Source: Theocolax elegans
Taxonomy: Eukaryota > Arthropoda > Insecta > Hymenoptera > Cerocephalidae
Assembly: GCA_026168455.1 (NCBI GenBank)
Contig: CM047431.1
Span: 17,831,547-17,895,546 of the forward strand
DNA length: 64,000 bases
Direction: 5' to 3'
Under the pieces are notes generated by a model. The model was not told the DNA's origin and did not search any database. It saw only the letters and a list, made by a program, of their open reading frames with translations. Each line of letters begins with the position of its first letter. The first letter of the stretch is position 1. The position numbers and the translations under genes are program-made. Below are positions 21,220 through 32,533 of this stretch, one piece after another.

Positions 21220-21700
21220 CGCGTGAAGTGGTACCACTTACTTCCTCGAGTTCGATGATGGAATCATATAACGATCAGCTGGCCGGTCGCTCTCTCTCTC
21301 TCTCTCTCTCTCTCTCGCTCGCTCGCTCCCATTGCGTTATCGGACGGAGTGGTCCGTTCGCTTGTGCACCGGGGTTACGTCGCTGTAGGTCGATTCCCGA
21401 CGGCGAAACTCACACCGCGCATGCAGGATCGGCCTGCATTTCAAATGCACACGCGAACACCACGGTAAAATTATCACAGCGAAGCTATAACACGGGACGC
21501 GGGGGGATCACACCTGTCGCGTGTCAAGGCGGTTATACCTCTTCTAAACGCGCGTGAATCTGCCCCTCACCTATGTAATCAGGTGCGCGTGCGAATGTAT
21601 AGTCACGACGAACCGAGCCGAGCCGAATCTCGCCGGCCCGAGCCTTTGCGAACATTACGATACTGTTCGCTCGTGTTGCTCGAATTCGTCAAACAGTAAG
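21220..21700. other. GC-rich island-like segment, unassigned
   Basis: About 480 bp are clearly richer in G+C and CpG than the surroundings, and a (TC)n run lies at 21289-21316. Open frames are present on the plus strand but show no family motif. It could be a host promoter or first exon, or the body of an unknown element. Confidence 0.35.
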
Positions 21701-21757
21701 GTAAACAATACCTTACCGTTACAGTACTTTAAAATCAACTTAATGATTAGGTTATCC

Positions 21758-21950
21758 GGGATAATTTTTTTGATTTTTTTAATTCTAATCTCTACATTAA
21801 GCTTTTTTGTTATTGAAAAATATCATATGAGATGTCATGCAAGTTATCATACGGGATAATTTTTTTGAATTTTTTAATGCTAATCTCTACATTAAGCTTT
21901 TTTGTTATTGAAAAATATCATATGAGATCTCACATGAGATGTCATGCGAG
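21758..21950. repeat. Two-copy 95-bp tandem repeat
   Basis: GGGATAATTTTTTTGA starts both units (21758 and 21853). Each contains AATCTCTACATTAAGC and ends with CATATGAGAT and TCATG-type motifs. The second unit has an extra palindromic GAGATCTCAC. Similar GAGATCTCAC motifs recur at about 46540 and 47180. Confidence 0.85.
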
Positions 21951-22902
21951 TTATCATGTGAGGTCTCATATATGTTTTTTTATAATATTTAATTATTAAT
22001 TTAAAGTTAATATAATAAACTGTATAATCATTTTTTATTTAAACTTGTATTAATATTGTTTCATTTACATGTTTGTACATAATTTTGGTATAATAAAATT
22101 TGATTATTTTTGTTGATCAGTAATGTATGTGAGTAATTGCAGGCAAGAATAATTTTGATATGTATATCTAGTAATTTTGATATGTAGTTTAATAATTATG
22201 ATATGTATAATTTAATAATTTTAATGTGTAGTTAGAAATAGTTTTAATGAAATCCTTTAATAAGTAGCTCGCTATGTGCGGCCCTAAGGCTGCCGTGACA
22301 GCGCGCTGCGGAAATCTTTGATCTAGAGCTCCTAAGCGTCTTACATCACGCAGCGCATGGAAAAACCGAAGCTATTTGTATATAATGCTCGACCGTGTGA
22401 AGCTCGCACTTTACGCTCGTACCGTTTGTGAATATTGAGTAAAATTCCTGCATCAACGATTCAATTTTTATTAATTTTTTCTAAGCTCGGGATTTTTAGC
22501 CTAATACTACAAAATATAATATACATCATAAGAGATAATAATAAAAACATGAATTAAAATTATGTGCTTATCATTTTCGCCTTCGGATAATGTCACAGTT
22601 CATACGCACTGCGATATATTTAATATTATTATGAAAAAACGTGATTTTTTGTACTTTTTTATCTTTGAAAATATTGTTCTAAACGTAATGTGTAAAATTG
22701 GAAAAAGTTTTGTTATTTTGAGATAAACATTTTATTCCTTTAAAACTTTTGTGTGCAAATAATACATTTTGATTTATTACGAAGAAACGTGAATTTTAGT
22801 ACTTTTTTCATAGTTTTAACCGTTTTTCTATGTTTACCTTCAAAAATATTGTTGTGAGTGTTAAGTGTATAATAGAAAAAAGGTTTGTTATTTTAAAACA
22901 AA
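21951..22902. other. Spacer with subterminal Helitron-like repeats
   Basis: Mostly AT-rich. A G+C-richer patch lies at 22270-22440 with a TATATAATG box near 22380, but I cannot assign a transcript. Repeats of the TTTTGTTATTTTGAGATAAA type occur at about 22705 and 22875. Confidence 0.4.
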
Positions 22903-22931
22903 CTAGCCAAAAACGCTCGCTTCGCTCGCGA
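22903..22931 (-). other. Helitron 3' terminus, minus strand
   Basis: On the minus strand the bases read CGCGAGCGAAGCGAGCG, then TTTTTGG, then CTAG followed by T. This is the same end as at 21158-21185 but inverted. The body of this second Helitron therefore extends to the right. It has inserted between the A at 22902 and its neighbour, inside an older repeat. Confidence 0.65.
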
Positions 22932-23019
22932 TCGACATTTTTTCCGTATTATATAATTATACAAAATAACTATATAATATTGTTTACATATATACATGTA
23001 TATATCATTAATAATATCC

Positions 23020-23530
23020 CGAAATATATTAAAAATTCCCGAAATTCCTAACAAATCCCGTAACTAGTGCAGATCCCAGAATCCGTTAGAAATTCCCGAA
23101 ATATCCAAGAAAAAACGTAATTAGTGTAGACATCCCGGAAAACTATAGACATTCTTTAAAATCCCTATAAAATTTCGTAATTAGTCCGATATCCCGGAGT
23201 ACTAAAAAAATTTCGAAGTATCCAAGAAACCCTCTAGTTACTGCAGTTATCCCAAAAAATCTTAAAATGACCTAAATTACCAAGAAATCCCGTAATTTGT
23301 ACAGATACCCATAATACCTTACGAATCCCGAAATACCTTAAATATTCCCGAAATTTTGAAAACAACCGTAATTACTGCAAATGTGTCGGAATACCTTAAA
23401 AACTCCCAAATCTCCCAAAAAAATGGCGTAATGCAAATACCCGAATTATCTTAAAAATTGCCCAAATTCACAAAAAAATCCTGTAATTCGTACAGATATT
23501 TCAGAAAAACTTTCAAAATTCCTACAATGG
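23020..23530. repeat. Degenerate ~60-bp tandem array
   Basis: About eight units can be aligned on CGTAATTAGTGCAGATATCC-like starts at roughly 23058, 23118, 23177, 23233, 23290, 23358, 23424 and 23481. Each has a second part resembling CTTAAAAATTCCCGAAAT. The array lies inside the minus-strand Helitron, just behind its 3' end. Confidence 0.8.
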
Positions 23531-23634
23531 GTTAGACCTGAAAAGAAGAAAAAGATATATTAGTATGAGCGAACAATTTATAATGTTAGCATAGAGAAAA
23601 CATATATGTAAAAGAATACTATACCTTGGGCGAT

Positions 23635-23747
23635 GAGTCCTGGATGATCCTCGGGTGCTTCCCATTGAAGTCCCATTTCCCTTTGAGGCGATGAGTCCTG
23701 GGTGATCCTCGTTGGTCCTGAGTCCGCTCCTTGGTAGTGTTGAGTAC
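23635..23747 (-). CDS. Candidate single exon of unknown gene
   Basis: On the minus strand a 113-bp stretch is bounded by TTTCAG at its start and AAG|GTATAG at its end, good splice-site matches, and it is open in more than one frame. It contains two imperfect copies (50 bp apart) of GCGATGAGTCCTGG (plus-strand reading). One frame includes WEAPEDHPGLIAQ. I do not recognise the family, and no partner exon was found. Confidence 0.25.
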
Positions 23748-23859
23748 CTGAAAGGATAATAATAAGTACATCTAGAATATATAAGGTTAGGATAGGATGG
23801 TAATAGAGGGATAAGATATAGTAGTAGCAGGTTAGTCATGTATAGGATAAGGAAGTAGA

Positions 23860-24850
23860 GGTTAGGAAAAGGGTAAACACCGGCTACGAATCCTGGCCCG
23901 AGCCATTTTCGTCACCGATATTTAAGCATGTAAAAGGAAAGAAATTAATGGGGATTTTATTAATTTGTTGAGGAAATTGGACGATTGAAGTATGGAAGGA
24001 GTAAAGAAAATAAGAAGGAACGATACCACCATACCGCTACCGTTGTCCAACCATGTTTCCCACGTGGATCCTACACCATCTCCCGACGACCTGGTGATTA
24101 GGAACGAAGGCGGCCACGACGACGATGACTCCGGAACCGACGCACTTAGCACACATAAAAGGAAAAAAACGTTCGCGACCATGTACACAAACGTCGCCCG
24201 ACTTGCGTGCAACATACTCGACCGTCTGCTCGTATACTAGGGTCAGCGCGGCAGAGAGGGGGGCGGCACTCGCGCGAGGAGGGGAACGATGGAATGAGCG
24301 GGAAATAGCCGCATACAACGTGTGTGTACGAGAGAGAAAGAAGACACACCTGATGCATTGGTGGAGGCACAAGTCGGTTCTTCAGCGGAATACGGGTTAT
24401 TTCGCTATCCCATCACTGAGTAAATGGAGATTGGTACGGGAATAGATGGCGCGGACGACGGTAACATTTATCTACCTAATTAATCCAAAGGATGTTATTG
24501 GTGGATAAATAAGGAAGAAGACGATAATTAGCGACATTCTACGACGAACTACGAGGACGAGCGGGATGCTCCGAGTCCCTATCGTCATTCGTAGCCGAAC
24601 CGTCTAGATATTAGTACACCGAGCATACTCATTCATAGTTGAAGCATTTTAGTTGTTGATTTCGTTTGTAGTAGCTGATAGTATATTTTAGTAGGTTATG
24701 TTATCATAGTCAAGCCGCTATTCCAAGGAGAATATCTTTCATTGCGGTAAGTGGGCTGCACGGCCATCACGTTACTTTAATAAATCGGGTGAGAAGCCGC
24801 GGATTTCTTGCGCGCCGCGTAAAGACCTTCCGCGAGTCCGTACCGCCATC
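23860..24850. other. Unassigned moderately GC-rich stretch
   Basis: A tRNA-3'-end-like string, TACGAATCC then TGGCCCGAGCCA, lies near 23886-23906. It could be a primer-binding site of a minus-strand LTR element, but no LTR pair was found. An 82-codon plus frame (23992-24240) is acidic and basic in patches and matches no known family. An AATAAA lies near 24779. Confidence 0.3.
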
Positions 24851-25144
24851 TTAAGGGGGTATCCTCGTATAGATCGATCGAAACATCGATTTTTTTTATT
24901 ACATAAGTCGATAGTATAACATGTCAATAGTATGCTGTTAAAATTTTAAAGTGAAATTCGCAGCGGTTTCGATGCTATGGCTATTTTCTTTAAAGTTGTG
25001 CGATGCGCTGCCGGAATGCGGCGCAGGTAGGCAGGTACGCGCTCGAATACAATAGGTGCCCCGCTGAGTTTGGGTCTTCGAGATGCTTCGCAATTGTACT
25101 GTGGCAGATGCTATTCCAATTTTAGTTGTATTAGTGCGTATAGT

Positions 25145-25490
25145 TGTGTAAATAAGAGCATTACTACAGTCTAAGCCGACTGAAAGTATAGCAAAACACT
25201 TGCATTGTGGCGCAAAGACCGTGGAAATTGCTGCTTATATAGCTGCCGTAGTTTTTAATGACGGATTCAATGCAGTTTTGAAGATGATAAAGTGCCTGGA
25301 GTTCAAAATCGGATTGCCCAGTGCCACTTACGCCAAGAACACCGACGCTGAACGAGTAACACGGCAAAACATCAGAACGGAGAGCGCATCCAAAGAAGCT
25401 CGATTGGTCAAAAAAAGGAAAACTGCATCTGAAAATCAGCATTTCGAAGAACAAGAAGGGCTTCTTTATGGAGCAGGCATTGCTGAATAG
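25145..25490 (+). pseudogene. C-terminal fragment of a DNA-transposon transposase
   Basis: The frame reads AKHLHCGAKTVEIAAYIAAV, then VFNDGFNAVLKMIKCLEFKI, then SASKEARLVKKRKT and finally EEQEGLLYGAGIAE before a stop at 25488-25490. This ending (small helical segment, basic SKEAR tract, acidic LLYGxGI tail) matches, from memory, the C-termini of a widespread invertebrate transposase family often filed as Mutator- or Kolobok-like. The catalytic part is absent. It belongs to the outer TTAA element by position. A methionine at 25200 is not a natural start. Confidence 0.6.
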
Positions 25491-26074
25491 TACAAAAGTC
25501 GATTAGTAGCTGTAAGTATGAAAAAATTCTATTAAAAAATAATATATTGTATACCGCGAATATTAAACGCGTTTTTCTCGAAAACTCAATTTTTCGATTT
25601 TCCAAATTGGCGCCACTGATTACTCAGCGAGTTTTGAAGCTATTGAAAAAAAATATATACCATTTTAAAGGAAATTTAATTAGCTAGTCGATAAACCTAA
25701 AGGATTTTGTTTTAAAAAATTATTTAATAATTCTTCTGCAATAATAAAAAAAAAACTTTTATGAATTTTTTTTCAAAAGTCCGCCATTTTTTCAAACTTT
25801 TCTTTGACATTTCAAATTTAGGTAAGTGGACGAGGAATTGGTACACTGAAAACACCTCCGGATATCGGCTGTACGAACCCGTGTATGCATTGTACGAAGC
25901 GTAGTGCGATCCCATGACGTCAATTTCGGAGCGCTCCAGCCCGAAAATCGTGCTGCTGTAGTCCGAAGACTAACCGTGCAGCGGCGCCACTACATTTTCG
26001 TAGTGTATTTTCACGTTTACGCGGCAACGAGTTCGCCGATACTGCCCGCTATAGAATGCACAAAAGATAATAAA

Positions 26075-28827
26075 ATGCATTGGTTTTTCGTGAAATATAG
26101 GCATTTCCAGCATCTTCATGCAGTCTTTGATAGTAAGTACACATTATTAATGTTTCTAAACTTATCAGTTTTTTATAATAAAGAAGATTGTAGGTTCGCG
26201 GCATTTCTAATCTCTTTCTTACATTATAAACAAGTGTTTAATTTTTTTGCCATTTACTGTAAGTTAGTTATAATTCGAGCATTTCAAAAGCTTTTTGTAT
26301 TTTTTTTAGCTGCAGGTCTGAATGATGATACTTTTTTTTCGCTATGCGATAATGATGTTTCGAAATTGCTAAAAGATTACCCTGACATACTTATAGAGTT
26401 TATTTCAAAATGTAGCTTTGAAAAAGGATTGTTAGTATCAAATAATTCACAAAATTCAAGTAGTTTTTTAATTGAAAGCACGGAGATTTATAATGAAAAT
26501 AAGTTTCATTGTTCTGATGTAACTGAAGAAAATTTTAATGTTGACAATGAAAAGAGTTTTTACACAGACAACCAGATTTCAAATGAATCATCAGGTTTAT
26601 TTCTAAATTTATGATTGTATAATTTCTTTTTACAAATACATAAATCTATATTTTATTTATAAACTATTTATTACAACATAATAACTATCACTTTAATTAA
26701 TTAATATTTATAGATACATTTGAATTTTCCCAAAATGCGTTATTTGATGTACTGCATGAAACTTTAGAAGGCAAAATTTTATTGGGAAAGTATAAACATA
26801 ATAAAGTTATTGATTATAATCGACTTAAACGTTTAGTCATAATAAATAATTTAAAAGAAGAAAATAATTATAAGTAAGTTTTCTTACAAAAATAGAATAT
26901 ACAGCATATATTATAAATAAAAGTATAATGTTCCATTCTACTATATATTTTATGGTGTCTGATGTACACAAAATTTCTTAAAGTTTATATTCTTTAGAGG
27001 CTTTTTATAAATATATAATTATGAATAAGTTAGTATAAAATATTTTAAGACTCATCGATGAATTAATTTTAGTATTTTTATTCTTGGGCATGCTTTTCAA
27101 TGTTAGATTCTTTTCATCAATAAATAAATTTTGAGATTTTGACATGTCATGAGAATTTCAGATTTTTTATAACTATTTGTTTATACACCATATTTAAGTA
27201 AATCCTAATTATTCATTTCATTTTCTTACAGAATAAGTCTGCAAACTTTCATTGGCTGATTCAAGAACTATTTCCAACATCAGATCCAGATATTGTGTTT
27301 GTACCATACGTTGCTGAAGATAAGCAGTCAAAAGGTCATAGTGGTGCTTTATACAATGAATACAAAGTCTTAAGAAAAGATTTGCGTGCAGCTAATATAC
27401 TACTTTCATCAAATACAAGAGAAAGTTCTACAACAGATGATTCTTTAGAAACAAATGGAAATAGTAATTTAGAACGTAAGCAAATATTACTCGCTTTTGT
27501 CATTCCAAATATGTACAGATATAATTTTATTATTTTGTTTATAGATGATGACATTCTTTGTTTGACTGACACTAATCGTAACGACTATGAAAGTGCAGAC
27601 ATTATAAATAAGTGTAACGACACTTTCCTAGATAGATCTTTATTATTAAGCAAAGAAAATAGGCAAAAGAAACCAATAAGTTTAGATATATATTTTAGAA
27701 CGTATAAATGTTTATGCCCTTCTCTAGGAATCATTTTGGTAAGTTTGGTTTGATATTTCAATATTATTAAATTCTTTTTAAATTTTTATTTATGATTGAT
27801 TTGATATTTATTATTTGGTTTCAATTTTTATAGCTTATAGAAGATTTCAAGAAACACATTCCTAGTATTAGAAATAACACCGGGACAACATACAATTTTG
27901 AAATAGATTACTCTAACCTATTTTGTCAGCAATGGCCTACTGTAGCTGCAAAAGTTATAGCGTTCTGTAGAAGGCAAAAAGTAATAGAAGTAAAAAATTT
28001 CATTCAGGAAAATAGTAGCTTATTGCAAAAAGGTAAATAATTTTTATAATTATAATTATTTTTCTACCAATTTGTACCATGAAGCTGATATTACAAAATT
28101 TGCATTTATTATAGTCTAAATTATTTAAATTTTATAAACATATTTATATATAACTTGAAAATAAACTAGTACATTTTAAAGTTAGAATAATCTATTTTAT
28201 GTAAAGCTTTATTTATAAAAACTAATTTTTATATTATAGGTACCTGTGATAATTTATTGGCTTTATTGCTAATTCCTTTAAGCATAAAATCAATGAAAGT
28301 CATCAAATGCAACAAAGACTCTGTTGCACTCTCGAAATTTGAGATTTCCAAATATTTTATTCTACACGTAGAGGTAAATAACTATTATTGTTAAGAATTA
28401 TTATTTTGGTTTTATTAAACTTAAAATTAGTAATTTTATTGAACTATTTGTATTTCAGAATTCTGAGTTCCTAGACATAGAAAAAACAAACTTTGAGAGC
28501 TGCCGAAGCGATTTACAACTACCACACCATCCGTACATTTTACTTTTAAGAAAACTAGAAATTGCTAAGGCATTTGTAGTGTTAAATAGCGAGCTCTATC
28601 CGTACAAAGATCCCTTACAAGCAGTTGATGCATGTTTTAAATGCTTAGTTGCGCTACAGACGTATCCTGTGCCATGTGATTTTGTGTGGGCATTTTTGAG
28701 TAAGGCAGTGTATAACTTAAACACTGTTAAAGTAACTGCTTATGTTAGCAAGTTTATTTTAGACATATCTTCGGTTAAGAAGGTCCAAAGATTACTGTTA
28801 TCAAATAGTAAATTATTGTTCTATTAG
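26075..28827 (+). pseudogene. CACTA-like element gene 1, eight exons, function unknown
   Basis: Exons can be drawn at 26075-26132, 26316-26594, 26714-26873, 27232-27475, 27545-27738, 27834-28032, 28240-28373 and 28459-28827. Nearly all introns are bounded by GTAAGT- or GTAAAT-like donors and TTTTATAG- or TTTCAG-like acceptors. The protein includes SANFHWLIQELFPTSDP, then GHSGALYNEYKVLRKDL, and late LQLPHHPYILLLRKLEIAKA and PYKDPLQAVDACFKC. I know this architecture only from unannotated invertebrate transposon proteins. Exon 3 to exon 4 does not keep frame as drawn, so at least one indel is present. It ends at TAG 28825-28827, 38 bp before gene 2. Confidence 0.55.
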
Positions 28828-28864
28828 TTTATAAGGGTGTATATTTTGTTTAAAAACTGTCATT

Positions 28865-30964
28865 ATGGATTTTACACTAATAAGGAAGTGTTTAATGTTA
28901 TTTATTTTAAAACTATATGCTGATCCATCGTTTCCGCGAAAGATTGTTCAAATATTCGTTGATTTTGTCGATAATTTTATTTGTAGTATTGTTTTAGCTA
29001 CTCTTAAAACACATATATTAGCAATATTAAAGAAACATAATATTTCTCAATCGATAATAAACGAAGTAGAAACGTGTATAAATTCGTTTAATTCAATTTG
29101 TAAACCATTTGATTCAGAAATAAAAATTTTCACTTTATTAAAAAAAGAGGTTTAATTAAACATGAAGAATTTGTAATTGGAATAAAGTATATTCCTGCAA
29201 TACTTAACGATGAAATAGTTTTATTACCGGAAAATGTATATGGAATCCACATTCCTTTGCGAAAAACTTTGAAAGTATTTTTAGAAATTCCGGGGGTATT
29301 AAAAAGTACATTTGAGTATATTAAAACTTTTAAAAACCAATCCACTATACTTTCTAATATAATGCAAGCTAATCTATGAAAAAGAAAGTATTTACAAAAA
29401 TTTAGTATGGATGACATAGTTTTTCCACTTTTCTTGTCGTTTGATGAATTGGAAGTTGGAATTGCTTTAGGATCCCATGCAGACAAGAACAAATTTGGAG
29501 CAGCTTATGCTCTTATTGCATGTTTACCACCTCATATATCATCGAAGCTAAATAGTAGTATATTAGCTATTCTTGTAAATGCATCAGATCACAAACAATG
29601 TGGGAATGCAAAAGTTTTTCGTCCACTTATACAAGAATGCCATTTTTTACAAACCGAGGGGATCATTGTTAAAGTAGACAATAGAGTTTATCGCATTAAA
29701 TTCCAATTGGTTTTAATTGCAGGCGACAACGCGGGCCTCAATCAAATATTTGGTTTTGTAGAGTCTTTTAAGACAAACTTTTTTTGCAGGATATGTAAAA
29801 TAACAGTGGCAGATTCCTTGTATCTGACTGCAGAAGATAAAACTAAAATTAGGACAAAAATTAATTACGAAAATGATGTTAAAATAAAAAAAATTTCGGA
29901 AACTGGCATTAAAGAAGAGTGCGCTTTTCACAAGATTAATGATTTTCATATTTGCGAGAATATTTCCGTTTGGAAGGTGTGTGCATGTATATTATGAGAT
30001 TGATAATACATGCATTTATTCTAGAAAAACGATATTTTACTCTGGACAAACTAAATGCTATTATACAAAATTTTTCATTCTATCCATTTCAAAATATAAA
30101 TGTACCACCTGTAATATCAATTAACACACTTAAAAATAAATTACAATTAAAAATTTCCGCATCTGAAATGATCACTTTGGTTAGATTTTTTGGCTTGTTT
30201 GTAGGAGATTTTGTGCCAGAAGATGATAAACATTCGTTGCTTTATAAATACTTGCGTCAATCACTTGACATCTTACTGTCGCCTCGAATTATTCCTGCGA
30301 ACGCTAAAACATTAGCCGAACTAATAGAAATGATAAATACGTTATACGTTGAGTTAGGAGGAAAATTAAAACCTAAATTTCATAATTTTATACACTTCCC
30401 AAATATTCTACTAAGTCATGGTCCGATTATACACTTTTGGTGTATGCGATTTGAATCGCGTCATCATTTATTAAAATCTGTAGCTACATCCACGAATTGC
30501 AATAAAAATTTATTACTTACAATTGCTACAAAAGAGATGTTAAAAATATGCGAAATGATGGATTCAGTAAACTTTTCAAACAAAATTAAGTTTGGCTCAA
30601 GTGATCAACGTAAAGTGACAAAGCTTTATTTTAATGACAAAGAAATATGTGAAAAATGCAGTTACTTTCCAGAGGTTGATGCTTATGGTTTTTCTTATAA
30701 AATTGGATCCTTCGTTGTAATTAATATAGAAAGTATTGAGGCAGAATTTGGCGAAATTTTAAAAATTATATGGGTTAATGATGAACTGCTTTTTCATTTA
30801 AACATTTTTGAAGAAGTCACTTTTGATGATAAGTACCATTGTTACATAGTCGAAAAATGTAATAAAAAAATAATTAAAAACATCAAAATTTTGCCTTACA
30901 TAGCGCCAGCATTTGCGATGGAAAAAAATAAGACTGTGTATATTAGTGTAAGTTATGGTTTGTG
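28865..30964 (+). pseudogene. CACTA-like element gene 2, putative transposase
   Basis: Three frames cover the gene: 28865-29155, 29407-29997 and 29952-30964. The middle part has FDELEVGIALGSHADKNK and LVLIAGDNAGLNQIFGFVES followed by FFCRICK. The two conserved aspartates in these blocks (FDE and GDN) fit the first two acidic positions of a DDE-type nuclease, and a C-x2-C pair follows. The last frame has LRLKPKFHNFIHF-like and CMRFESRHHLL blocks, the usual C-terminal half of the family. Frameshifts at about 29155 and 29965 and a stop near 29380 break it. Family recognition is from memory, and the catalytic assignment is inference. Confidence 0.6.
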
Positions 30965-31735
30965 ATTAATAAAATTAAAGAAATAAAAATTATTATTTAT
31001 TTGTCTGTTTGTAAATATTATTTATATATGCACACGTGTATTACCCGACTAGACATGTCTATTAATAAGTTACTTTAATACGTATTAACAAGGCGAGAGA
31101 TTAATACGTATTAACAAGCAGGACTATTCCGAGGGATACGAAAAGCGGCTACTCGACGATTTCGGGCTGCTGCTGCCCGAAAACCGTGACTGCCTTGCAT
31201 GAAATGAAAAGTGGCGCTGCTAGACGATGAATCGTGGATCGGGTGCCCGGAGGTGTTTTCAGTGTATAATAATGTCAAAAAACTTTGTTTCTTATGTTTC
31301 AGAATGACACAGCAACAACTAAACATGGCGTCAATTGAGACCAAAAAAAATATATCTTCACCTTGAATTTGATTACGTGGCTCACCTAATTAACATTATG
31401 TATATATCAAAATTTTTTATGTTTCTACAAACTATAAGAAACTACGTAAATAAAATTTCAAATAAAAATATTGAATAGTTTCTTTTAAAAAAATTCCTAA
31501 AGTTTGTCTTCATTTTTCGCGATCTATATGAGGATACCCCCTTAACACGTGCCGCGAGTTATATTGTATTCGACTTAATTGTTGGGAGTTTATTTATTAA
31601 TCTATATCGAGAATTTTCAAAGCAGCTGAATCGGGTTAAGTAATTATATGGTATTATCGGTATCGGAAGATCGGGCTCCGTTAAACTTTTAAATTGTGGA
31701 AATAATCAGGGAAAGAAAATCTCGTTTATTGAATT

Positions 31736-32100
31736 TGTAACGGTGATCACCCGTAGTGATCAAAATTGGAATTCAATTATTGTGAAGGAATAAATTTGAT
31801 CTTTAATTTAGTACAATTGAATTTTCGATTATTTAATTTATAGACCTCGAATCTCAATAATTTCTTGCTACATTTATTCGAGGGAGACAGATTTCGCCGT
31901 TGGTTTCGCCATCTCCGTTGGAGCAACGTCCTGAAGAGTTGAACCTGGAAATATATTTATTATTAGGTAAGACCTGGCGCCCAGAATATTATAAATACGG
32001 TCTTTACCGAATTTGACGGGCTATACATTATTAATAAAACTAATTAAAGAGGAGTCGAGTTGCGTGGTATGCGGACCACGTAAGTGAGGATCACGTTACA
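31736..32100 (+). mobile_element. Candidate 5' LTR upstream of a primer-binding site
   Basis: The stretch starts TGTAACGGTGATC and ends GGATCACGTTACA, imperfect inverse matches of the TG...CA type. A tRNA-Lys-type primer site follows 3 nt later. Upstream and downstream DNA is non-coding. No second copy of this 365-bp sequence was found, so the left boundary is uncertain. It may be the 5' LTR of the decayed Gypsy element whose gag starts at 37038. Confidence 0.4.
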
Positions 32101-32103
32101 AAA

Positions 32104-32117
32104 TGGCGCCCAACGTG
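32104..32117 (+). promoter_or_regulatory. Primer-binding site, tRNA-Lys type
   Basis: TGGCGCCCAACGTG is complementary to the last 14 nt (with CCA) of the common animal tRNA-Lys 3' end. Reverse transcription of many insect LTR elements starts at such a site. The complementarity weakens afterwards (TTCGGG). Confidence 0.65.
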
Positions 32118-32533
32118 TTCGGGTAAATACCGCGACGCAATTTTCGTTTTCCCTCGTATTTTTCTCGTTGCGCTACGTCTGCAAGAAATCCCTCGTGTGC
32201 TGTGTGAGTGCATATTACTAATTTTATATTTTGTTTGTGAATCTGCCCATAATAATTTTTTTGAAATAGTTAACGATTCAAAATTAATTTTCTTTCTTCT
32301 ATATATATCACGCTTACCTCCAAAATCTGCCCAATATTTGTCCAATATTGCATATATTACACACCGCCCGAATATTTACAAAATATTACATATACTAATA
32401 TATTACATACTATTTCATAAACATATATATGTAATGTTATATTATTTCTTCTACTGCACAAATACATAATTACTGGTAGTAAACCTTATTTTCAGCTGGT
32501 GGTAAACTTTATTTTCAGTTAATAATAGATTAT
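32118..32533. other. Untranslated-leader-like AT-rich DNA
   Basis: No motif or credible frame was seen. If the LTR and primer site to the left are real, this is the start of the element's leader. Confidence 0.35.

Larger units (their letters stand above)
25844..31264 (+). mobile_element. CACTA-like (CMC) DNA transposon, 5.4 kb
   Basis: The ends are perfect 18-bp inverted repeats: CACTGAAAACACCTCCGG (25844-25861) and its reverse complement (31247-31264). A TA dinucleotide lies on both sides (25842-25843, 31265-31266), compatible with a 2-bp target duplication. Subterminal motifs recur in inverse orientation, for example GGCGCCACT near 25985 and AGTGGCGCT near 31210, as is usual for CACTA elements. 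Two genes lie inside in the same orientation. The element is inserted in the TTAA transposon. Confidence 0.8.
24855..31541 (+). mobile_element. TTAA-target DNA transposon remnant, split by a nested element
   Basis: The left end, GGGGGTATCCTCGTATAG at 24855, is matched by its inverse at the right end, with one mismatch in about 23 bp (31519-31541). TTAA flanks both sides (24851-24854 and 31542-31545). Without the nested CACTA-like element the remnant is about 1.26 kb. TTAA targets are used by piggyBac, Kolobok and some Sola elements. The G-rich termini and the transposase remnant inside favour a Kolobok-like element, but this is inference. Confidence 0.8.

Noticed and set aside
22270..22440. 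Small-RNA gene with TATA-like promoter
   Set aside because: A TATATAATG box and moderate GC are not enough; no terminator T-run or known RNA structure was seen.
23860..24850. Minus-strand LTR with a primer-binding site near 23890
   Set aside because: The tRNA-end-like string is suggestive, but no LTR termini or second copy could be found.
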